Part shown: one piece after another, positions 1-5,141 of the stretch | Layout of the letters: each line of letters opens with the position of its first letter | How positions within the stretch are numbered: position 1 is the stretch's first letter | Assembly: GCA_036822015.1 (NCBI GenBank) | Contig: DAISIL010000113.1 | Coordinates: 1-5,141 of the forward strand | DNA from: DAISIL01 sp036822015 | GTDB lineage: Bacteria; Bacteroidota; Bacteroidia; Cytophagales; Bernardetiaceae | Direction: 5' to 3' | DNA length: 5,141 nt | Notes under the pieces: model-generated | The model's input: only the letters and a program-made list of their open reading frames with translations | Databases searched by the model: none | Told to the model about the DNA's origin: nothing | Translations under genes and position numbers: made by a program

Positions 1-1663
1 CCACCAAATCCTCCTTAAACTGCTTGACCAAAGCCCACTCGCTCCGTTGATCCGACCAGTTGAGGGGTGTCCCGAAAAGGGTGAGGGAATCTTTTTCTTG
101 CTCCCTGTAGCAGTCAGGGCAGCCTCCTTTCTTGTACTCCTTTTCTTTGTCCTCCCGGATCAAACATACTTTGTGCTTTTTGGCTGCGCTTTCGGCCGCC
201 CCGGCTTGCTCGGCCAGGCGTATGAGTGGATGCTTGGGACGACCCATGGCGATACCCGCCGAAAGTCCTATGTTTTCGAGACCACTGCCCTGGAGGAAAG
301 TCCGAAAGTCCTGGCGCACCCGATCCGCAAAGGCAATCACGGCATCCCATCGCCCAACGATAAACATATCATCGCCGCCGGCATAGATGATCTGGCTGTG
401 GTCTTTGAAGGTCGCTTCACGCCAAACTTCGTTGAGATAACCCGCAAAAAAGTAATCCAGCCCCAGGCTTAGGTTACGGTAGTCGTCCAGGGTTTGGCGG
501 CTTTGCATCACTTGTCCGAGGTTGTCCACGTCCATACGCAAGACGGCCAGGCGATTGAAGCCACTCTTCTTTTCTTCTGCCTCAAAATCAGGCGTATAGT
601 AATACTTCGAGGGTTTTCCCTTTTTATCGTAATCTTTGCGCCGCTCCGGATAGCCCACGCCGGCCAGTTCGGAAAACGTTTTATCCTGCCAATAAGTCAG
701 CCCCTTCTTCCGCTCCACTAGCAATATCTGCGGCATACCTGAGCCTCCATAAAAATTCGCGCTGTCTTTGTCCTTTTGGGGAGAGAAATGCTTCGTGTTG
801 CGCCAAATGACTTGTTCGCCAGCCCTCGCTTTCTCCGCATCGTGGATCAAGCCTACGTGGATGCCCAACCCAGGGAGTGGCTCAAAGGCATAAGCGATGC
901 CGTCCTTTTCTTGAATTTTTTTAGGGCTAAAAACCAGGCCTTTTGCTCCTCGAAGGTGTTCTCCGAGTTCGATTTGCATTTTGGTCATATCAGAAAAGTA
1001 GTCCACCTCGGGATCAGAGGAGGTATCTTCTTTTTTTTCTTGCCACCTTCCATCTTCTTCCTCCTTAAACCAAGCCTTTCCTTTGATCTCCTCCCCTGTG
1101 GCAGCATCGCATAGGGTGTTGCCGCCCTTGCCTTGAGGGGTAAAAAACTGCTCAAAATCAGCTTCCATCAAGGATCGAAACTTCTGCCGCTTTTGCTGCT
1201 CGATCTTTTTGGTGTTGAGCTCCGTGAGCTGATCTTTTAGTTGGTGTTTTTGTTTGTGGTACGGAATGCCGTCCAGTGCCAAAAAAAGCGCGCTGCCGTG
1301 GGTCTGGAAGAGGGCTTCGGTGATTTTTTTTTGGATTTCCTTAATTTTACTCTGACTATCAACACTTTGGGGGGCAGCTATCAAAAAACCACCACCGGAG
1401 GCATAAACGACTGTCTTTTGGTCGATGCCGAGTTCCTGCAACACATAGCGCAGCAGGGTATCGACGAGTATCTGGACATAAAACGAACGCCCTTTGAGGG
1501 CTTTGGCTGCCTGTCCACTCGTGATGCCGTAGATATAGTCCTGAATACCAGAGAGGTCACCCTGTATCAAGAGCAGGTCATCACCAAAGCGACTTTGTTG
1601 TTTTTGGTCATCCAACCAGTCTTTGAGCCTGGCGGGCTGGCATTGATCTGCTGGGGTGAGCAT
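1..1663 (-). CDS. csm1: Type III CRISPR Cas10/Csm1, HD-less, 3' end beyond the left edge
   Basis: This is the large subunit of a type III-A/D (Csm) effector complex. Cas10 proteins convert ATP to cyclic oligoadenylate when target RNA is bound. Reading the minus strand from the ATG at 1661-1663 gives 554 uninterrupted codons to the window edge. Palm 1 starts at about residue 30 with GDLSGIQDYIYGI (35-47), then KGRSFYVQIL (57-66) and the SGGGF strand (89-93). A linker domain follows (about 175-245). Palm 2 has LRMDVDNLG (375-383) and an intact GGDD at 429-432 (nt 368-379), then the SAGIAMGRPKHPL segment (468-480). Residues 525-554 resemble the start of the C-terminal domain; the rest is off the window. 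The N-terminal HD nuclease domain is missing. An in-frame TAG (1724-1726) lies upstream and no ATG, GTG or TTG lies between it and this ATG, so the start is well fixed. No Shine-Dalgarno sits next to it. The Csm1 motif pattern argues against Cmr2 (III-B). Confidence 0.93.
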   Translation of the reverse strand, partial: MLTPADQCQPARLKDWLDDQKQQSRFGDDLLLIQGDLSGIQDYIYGITSGQAAKALKGRSFYVQILVDTLLRYVLQELGIDQKTVVYASGGGFLIAAPQSVDSQSKIKEIQKKITEALFQTHGSALFLALDGIPYHKQKHQLKDQLTELNTKKIEQQKRQKFRSLMEADFEQFFTPQGKGGNTLCDAATGEEIKGKAWFKEEEDGRWQEKKEDTSSDPEVDYFSDMTKMQIELGEHLRGAKGLVFSPKKIQEKDGIAYAFEPLPGLGIHVGLIHDAEKARAGEQVIWRNTKHFSPQKDKDSANFYGGSGMPQILLVERKKGLTYWQDKTFSELAGVGYPERRKDYDKKGKPSKYYYTPDFEAEEKKSGFNRLAVLRMDVDNLGQVMQSRQTLDDYRNLSLGLDYFFAGYLNEVWREATFKDHSQIIYAGGDDMFIVGRWDAVIAFADRVRQDFRTFLQGSGLENIGLSAGIAMGRPKHPLIRLAEQAGAAESAAKKHKVCLIREDKEKEYKKGGCPDCYREQEKDSLTLFGTPLNWSDQRSEWALVKQFKEDLV

Positions 1664-1681
1664 AGGAGATACAGTTTTTCC

Positions 1682-1719
1682 TGCAAGAAAAATATTTCTA
1701 TTGAAATATGCAAGAAAAA
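1682..1719. repeat. Direct repeat flanking an inverted repeat upstream of csm1
   Basis: The 11-mer TGCAAGAAAAA occurs at 1682-1692 and again at 1709-1719 (27-bp offset). Between them, sharing one base with each copy, is a perfect inverted repeat: ATATTTC (1692-1698), TATT loop, GAAATAT (1703-1709). The block lies 19-56 bp upstream of the csm1 start and downstream of the terminator, where a csm1 promoter or operator would be expected. It may be a binding site for a dimeric regulator, but AT-rich sequence produces such patterns by chance. The function is unassigned. Confidence 0.6.
1687..1713 (-). promoter_or_regulatory. Weak candidate promoter for csm1
   Basis: On the minus strand, TATTTTTC (1694-1687) matches the Bacteroidota -7 consensus TAnnTTTG except for the last base. 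A CTTG (1714-1711) lies 16 bp upstream as a poor -33 TTTG match. csm1 needs its own promoter if the terminator works, and this is the only space for one. The match is imperfect and the region is AT-rich, so this is tentative. Confidence 0.2.
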
Positions 1720-1725
1720 CCTCCT
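1720..1725 (-). promoter_or_regulatory. Orphan Shine-Dalgarno-like AGGAGG far upstream of csm1
   Basis: A perfect AGGAGG lies on the minus strand 56 bases before the csm1 ATG, too far to serve it. The nearest suitably spaced codon is a TTG at 1713-1711, which is out of frame with csm1 and opens only about 48 codons overlapping it; the peptide resembles nothing I recognise. It may be chance, or a remnant of a translation start for a longer ancestral gene. Confidence 0.3.
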
Positions 1726-1732
1726 ATTTTTT

Positions 1733-1774
1733 AAAAAAAAATCCCGTTGTGGAGATATACCTCCGCAACGGGAT
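1733..1774 (-). terminator. Rho-independent terminator after the Tricorn-type protease gene
   Basis: On the minus strand, a 14-bp stem (arms 1774-1761 and 1754-1741) closes a 6-nt loop (1760-1755). The only mismatch is one C-A pair, between 1765 and 1750. Eight T residues follow directly (1740-1733), extending the T that closes the stem. The hairpin begins 10 bases after the protease stop codon (TAG, 1785-1787) and should end that transcript before csm1. The plus-strand side has only a short T5 run (1776-1780), so activity in that direction is less certain. Confidence 0.92.
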
Positions 1775-1784
1775 GCTTTTTGTA

Positions 1785-4700
1785 CTATTTTTTGAGTAGT
1801 TCTTCTACGGCACGTTGGAGCTGGGGGTCTTCGTTTTGGGCGCGTCCGTCGGGGAGGTCATCAACCTCGATGTCGGGGACGGCAGGGCCGAGTTCCATGT
1901 TTTCCTGGGTGGCCTTGGCGTACCAGGCTCGGAAGGGCAGCCGCAGCAACGCACCATCAAGTAGGCGCGTACCACCCGTCGAGATAACCGCCCCAAAAGT
2001 AGGCTTACCGATGAGCTTGCCCAGTCCGAGTCCTTTATAGGCATGGGAGAAAATCTCGGCATTGGAGTAGCTGTTGGGGTTGCAGAGGGCGACGGTGGGT
2101 TTTGTCCAGGCCGAAAACGGCAGGCGTTCACCATAAGGGTAATGCGCAGCAAAGCGGGGATGCTCGGCGTTGAGGTCTTGGGCTGCCCCACGGGGGATGG
2201 TGTAGGCGTGCTGCCGGACGGTCAGGACGGTCATGAGGTAGTCGGTTGTCCAGCCGCCGCCATTGTAGCGGACATCAATAACCAGTCCCTCTTTGCCGCT
2301 GCCGCTGGCCGTGAGTTCGCGCTCAAAGCGTTCAAAGCTGGGCCAGTTCATGCCCTGGATGTGGATGTATCCGAGCTTGCCGTTGCTGTAACGATCGACA
2401 AGTTGGCGTTTTTCCTTGACCCAGGCGGCGTACTTTTCCTCACGGATACTGGCCACGGGACGAATGACGACTTCACGCCGCTTGCCTTTTTTGTCTGCAA
2501 TTTCCAAAAGGATTTCTTCATCGACCTTATCCAACAAGAGTTGATAAAGATTGACACCCTGGGTGAGTGCCGTACCGTCGATGCTGACGATGGTCTCGCC
2601 GATGTTAATTTTGCTATCCATTTTGTCAGCGGGTGTTTCGGGGATGACATAGATAACCTCTCGTCCGTTTTTGGCGGGGATGGTTTCGATGCCGAGGTAT
2701 CCGATACGCTGCCGTTGGAGCTGGGCTTCGGGTTCGCCGTTGTACATGCCCATGTGGGAGGCGTTGAGTTGTCCGAGCATGAGGTTGAACATATCCTGGA
2801 AGTCTTTTTTGGTGGAGGCATTCATGGCCAGGGGCTTGTATTGCTTTTTGAGGGCTTCCCAGTCGCGTCCATGAAATTGTGGATCATAAAACCGCTCGCG
2901 GATCGTTTTCCAGGCTTCTTCAAAGATTTGCTCCATTTCGTGGGCGTGGTCGATGGTCATTCGGGCTTGATGGGGCATGGCTTCGGTCTTGCTGCTGGCG
3001 ATCTCGAGTTTGGAGAGTTTGCCTTTTTGGACGAAATAAAGACTTTTGCCATCTCGGGAGAGTGAAAGTGCCGCTGGCCCCCCGCCGGCGAGTTCCTTGA
3101 TCTGGCTGCCGTCCCATTTGATTTGGTAGAGGGCGCGTTCCTTTTGGGTGTTGCTTTCGGAGGTAAAGAAAATTTGCTGCCCGTCCTGACTAAACACCGG
3201 CTCGGATTCTTCACCGCTCATGCTGGTTACCTGTACCAGGCGGTCGTGGATGTCCGTAAAGTCGATCTTGACTTGGGGTATCTGATCGGCTTTATCCTTT
3301 TTGTCGGCTTTGTTTGTCTGGTCTTGTTCGCTTTCTTCCCAGTCGCGCTTGGTCTTTTGGGCATCGGCTTTTTGGAGCCACACAAACCAGATGTCGTCAT
3401 CGCCGTTGTTGCAGGAGGAGACAAAAGCTAGTTTTTTGCCGTCGCGGCTCCAGGCGGGCTGGCTGTCGCGGCGGGGGTGCATACTGACATTGACTGGGGG
3501 GCGGCTGTTGTCGGCGGCATGGATATAAATTTCGTAATTGAAATCCAGATCGGGAAAACTGTATGCCAGCCATTTGCTATCCGGACTCCAGGCGATGCCC
3601 TGCGGCAAAGCCCAGCCCTCCTGCAACTTCTTTTCGTTGGTCAGTGCGCCTTCCGAGGAGATGTCGGCGACGATCAGCGTACCACTGCCACGAGTGAAAG
3701 CGATTTTTTTGCCGTCGGGCGAAACCACGGGATTGCCTTCATCTTCGGCGGTCTTGGTAAGTGTCTGAAGGTCTGTTTTGAGCGTCTTGAAAAGATCGCT
3801 TTGTGAGGGATCAGAGGAGCGTCCGAGGTAGAGTTCGTAGTTGCCGCTGCGATCAGAGACAAACAAAATCGTGGAGTCGTTGAGCCAGACCACACTACGA
3901 TCTCGGTAGGGATGTTCGGAGCGATTGACGGCTCGGGGATGGTCTTTGTGGTTGCGCTTAACGAATATTTCCCCGTGAACCTCCATAGCGGCTAGCTTTC
4001 CGTTGGGGGCGATGTCGTAGGCTTCGGCATCAGCGGAGAAGGTTTTTTGGGTTTGGTTATCAAAACGTTGATCTGTTTGGATGGTAATGGCCAGAGGCGT
4101 AGCCTGGCCGCCCGTATCGGGCATGAGATAGAGCTTATCGGCACGTTCAAAGAGGAGTTTTCCGGCGGCAGCGGAGAGATGCCTGATCCCAAAATCTGTG
4201 AAAGCCGTGATCGCTTGAGGGTCTTGGTTGGGCTTACCGTCGCGGCCTAGGGTGAGACGATAGACGTTGTAGCGTCCCGTTTTGGCACTCAAAAAGAAGA
4301 GTTCGGTATCGTCTTTTCCCCAGGCAGGGTTGATGTCTTGCCCCTCGTCAGTGGTCAGGCGTTGGTAGCTTTGCTTTTGGGTATCGAAGAGCCAAATATC
4401 TTTGTGTGCTGGCCCTCGGTAGGCTTCGCGCTGTACGCGGCAGGCCCCTTGCACAAAAGCCACAAACCGCCCACTGGGCGAGACCTTCGGCATATAACCG
4501 AAGGCATTCAGAAGGCGCGTTGGTGTACCACCTGCCGCCGAAACGGTGTGTATCTCCTGATCCCACTCAACGGCTTTATAGCTACGGTTGGTCTCGAAGA
4601 TCACTTCGTTTTGGGCTGTCCATCCGCCGAGCATATCGTTGGTATCGTGATAGGTGAGGCGGGTGGCCGTACCGCCTGTGGCAGGCATCACAAAAATATC

Positions 4701-4961
4701 ACCGTTGCCGAAGCGATCCGAAACAAAAGCCAGTTGCTGACCATCGCGGGCCCACATTGGGTGGCTTTCGTAGGCGGCATGTACCGTCAGGCGACGGGGT
4801 GTACCTTCGGGGATTTCCATTGTCCAGATGTCTCCCTGAAACGCAAAAGCAATCGCCTTGCCCTCGGGGTGCAAGTCGGGGTAACGGAGCAGCGGGTTTT
4901 GTCCCACCAAGAGTCCCGTGTGCAATAGCATGGCCACAAAAACAAGTAGTCTTTTAAGCAT
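1785..4961 (-). CDS. Secreted Tricorn-type protease, S41 family (propellers + PDZ + peptidase)
   Basis: Tricorn-family serine peptidase, 1058 residues, close to archaeal Tricorn in length. Family members degrade peptides; the propellers are thought to gate substrate entry. Residues 1-21 form a signal peptide (MLKRLL, hydrophobic core, ending LLVGQ), so export to the periplasm is predicted. PD40/TolB-like blades fill about 25-650, for example SHPMWARDGQQLAF (66-79) and QPAWSRDGKKLAF (501-513). A Lys/Asp-rich stretch at about 531-562 looks like a flexible loop. The helical C1 domain (671-742) ends in the SH pair 735-736, matching Tricorn Ser745-His746. A PDZ domain follows (about 754-836), then the S41 core: LGYIHIQGM (863-871), LVIDVRYNGGG (893-903), putative nucleophile Ser966 in NSYSNAEIF, and an ENMELGPAVPD segment (1020-1030) with the likely catalytic Glu. 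The tetrad therefore looks intact. An in-frame ATG at 5019-5021 would put 20 non-signal residues before the signal peptide and overlap the candidate promoter, so I chose 4961. The substrate is unknown. Confidence 0.93.
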   Translation of the reverse strand: MLKRLLVFVAMLLHTGLLVGQNPLLRYPDLHPEGKAIAFAFQGDIWTMEIPEGTPRRLTVHAAYESHPMWARDGQQLAFVSDRFGNGDIFVMPATGGTATRLTYHDTNDMLGGWTAQNEVIFETNRSYKAVEWDQEIHTVSAAGGTPTRLLNAFGYMPKVSPSGRFVAFVQGACRVQREAYRGPAHKDIWLFDTQKQSYQRLTTDEGQDINPAWGKDDTELFFLSAKTGRYNVYRLTLGRDGKPNQDPQAITAFTDFGIRHLSAAAGKLLFERADKLYLMPDTGGQATPLAITIQTDQRFDNQTQKTFSADAEAYDIAPNGKLAAMEVHGEIFVKRNHKDHPRAVNRSEHPYRDRSVVWLNDSTILFVSDRSGNYELYLGRSSDPSQSDLFKTLKTDLQTLTKTAEDEGNPVVSPDGKKIAFTRGSGTLIVADISSEGALTNEKKLQEGWALPQGIAWSPDSKWLAYSFPDLDFNYEIYIHAADNSRPPVNVSMHPRRDSQPAWSRDGKKLAFVSSCNNGDDDIWFVWLQKADAQKTKRDWEESEQDQTNKADKKDKADQIPQVKIDFTDIHDRLVQVTSMSGEESEPVFSQDGQQIFFTSESNTQKERALYQIKWDGSQIKELAGGGPAALSLSRDGKSLYFVQKGKLSKLEIASSKTEAMPHQARMTIDHAHEMEQIFEEAWKTIRERFYDPQFHGRDWEALKKQYKPLAMNASTKKDFQDMFNLMLGQLNASHMGMYNGEPEAQLQRQRIGYLGIETIPAKNGREVIYVIPETPADKMDSKINIGETIVSIDGTALTQGVNLYQLLLDKVDEEILLEIADKKGKRREVVIRPVASIREEKYAAWVKEKRQLVDRYSNGKLGYIHIQGMNWPSFERFERELTASGSGKEGLVIDVRYNGGGWTTDYLMTVLTVRQHAYTIPRGAAQDLNAEHPRFAAHYPYGERLPFSAWTKPTVALCNPNSYSNAEIFSHAYKGLGLGKLIGKPTFGAVISTGGTRLLDGALLRLPFRAWYAKATQENMELGPAVPDIEVDDLPDGRAQNEDPQLQRAVEELLKK

Positions 4962-4990
4962 GAGATGAATATTAAGTGTAGATGAAATCT

Positions 4991-5022
4991 CAAAGTACGC
5001 GATTCTGCATCGCTTGTACAAA
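4991..5022 (-). promoter_or_regulatory. Candidate promoter for the Tricorn-type protease gene
   Basis: On the minus strand, TTTG (5022-5019) is followed after 21 bp by TACTTTG (4997-4991), which resembles the Bacteroidota -33 TTTG / -7 TAnnTTTG pair with one base missing from the -7 element. It lies about 30 bp upstream of the chosen start at 4961, a plausible leader length. It also overlaps the alternative start codon at 5021, which favours the shorter protein. Confidence 0.35.
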
Positions 5023-5046
5023 AAATGCTGCGTTCTCGGGTGTACA
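5015..5046. repeat. Two TGTACA palindromes in the protease upstream region
   Basis: The self-complementary hexamer TGTACA occurs at 5015-5020 and 5041-5046, with starts 26 bp apart. The first overlaps the -33 part of the candidate protease promoter. The pair could be operator half-sites, but hexamers are short and chance is possible. Confidence 0.3.
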
Positions 5047-5056
5047 TCCTTACTGA

Positions 5057-5141
5057 ATGAATCCGTCTTTGAGGGCTGCGCCCGTTAAAGAGGGGGAGCT
5101 ACACCCACACCGCAAAAATTTCTTTACCCTGGTGTTGGATC
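5057..5141 (+). CDS. Possible 5' end of an unidentified gene, cut by the right edge
   Basis: An ATG at 5057-5059 opens 28 codons that stay open to the edge: MNPSLRAAP at the start, then LHPHRKNFFTLVL. The LHPxR...LVL pattern loosely recalls N-termini of some IS4-type transposases, but 28 residues cannot support a family call. There is no Shine-Dalgarno. If real, it is divergent from the protease gene with a 95-bp shared upstream region. Alternatively, the minus strand here could carry the last codons of another gene: one frame reads IQHQGKEIFAVWV and stops at 5099-5101. Confidence 0.2.
   Translation, partial: MNPSLRAAPVKEGELHPHRKNFFTLVLD

Noticed and set aside
47..472. Plus-strand open frame at the left edge
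   Set aside because: It is antisense to the GGDD region of csm1, where the minus-strand reading is clearly conserved.
1700..1707. ATTGAAAT as the end of a type III CRISPR repeat (5' handle-like octamer)
   Set aside because: The octamer resembles some type III handles, but there is no repeat-spacer periodicity: only two 11-mers 27 bp apart, with no third copy.
1665..1726. In-frame N-terminal extension of Csm1 up to the TAG at 1724-1726
   Set aside because: The 20 intervening codons contain no ATG, GTG or TTG and are too few for an HD domain.
2043..3065. Long plus-strand open frame opposite the protease gene
   Set aside because: It lies fully antisense to a conserved PDZ/S41 coding region and its translation shows no recognisable domain, so it is a shadow of codon bias.
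1785..4961. The Tricorn-type protease as a CRISPR-associated protease effector
   Set aside because: It has a signal peptide and ordinary Tricorn domains, no CARF or SAVED sensor, and a terminator separates it from csm1. Proximity alone is not enough.
5067..5090. Hairpin around GGGC-TGC-GCCC as a terminator
   Set aside because: The continuous stem is only 4 bp and no T tract follows on either strand.

Overview
The window holds two large minus-strand genes. No SD-led start codon is seen at either, and the combination of a Tricorn-type S41 peptidase with a signal peptide, weak Bacteroidota-style promoter matches and mid GC content suggests a member of the Bacteroidota. That is an inference, not a proven assignment.

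Layout. (1) Positions 1-1663, minus strand: the first 554 codons of a Cas10 protein of the Csm1 type, the large subunit of a type III-A/D CRISPR effector complex. The gene runs off the left edge. It has an intact GGDD polymerase motif, but it starts almost directly at the first Palm domain, so the usual N-terminal HD nuclease domain is absent. (2) Positions 1664-1784: a 121-bp AT-rich gap with a strong rho-independent terminator for the gene to its right, a nested direct/inverted repeat, and an orphan Shine-Dalgarno-like sequence. (3) Positions 1785-4961, minus strand: a complete Tricorn-type protease with signal peptide, two beta-propeller regions, C1 helical domain, PDZ domain and S41 catalytic domain. 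(4) Positions 4962-5141: an intergenic region with a candidate promoter for the protease, two TGTACA palindromes, and a possible plus-strand gene start that runs off the right edge.

How the genes relate. The protease and csm1 point the same way, but the terminator between them suggests separate transcription. The protease is predicted to be exported and has no CARF or SAVED domain, so it is more likely a housekeeping neighbour than a CRISPR effector. csm1 is probably the first gene of a type III operon that continues to the left, beyond the window. The most interesting feature is the HD-less Cas10: on sequence alone it should make cyclic oligoadenylate signals but lack Cas10 ssDNase activity, so immunity would depend on Csm3-type RNA cleavage and cOA-activated accessory effectors outside the window.
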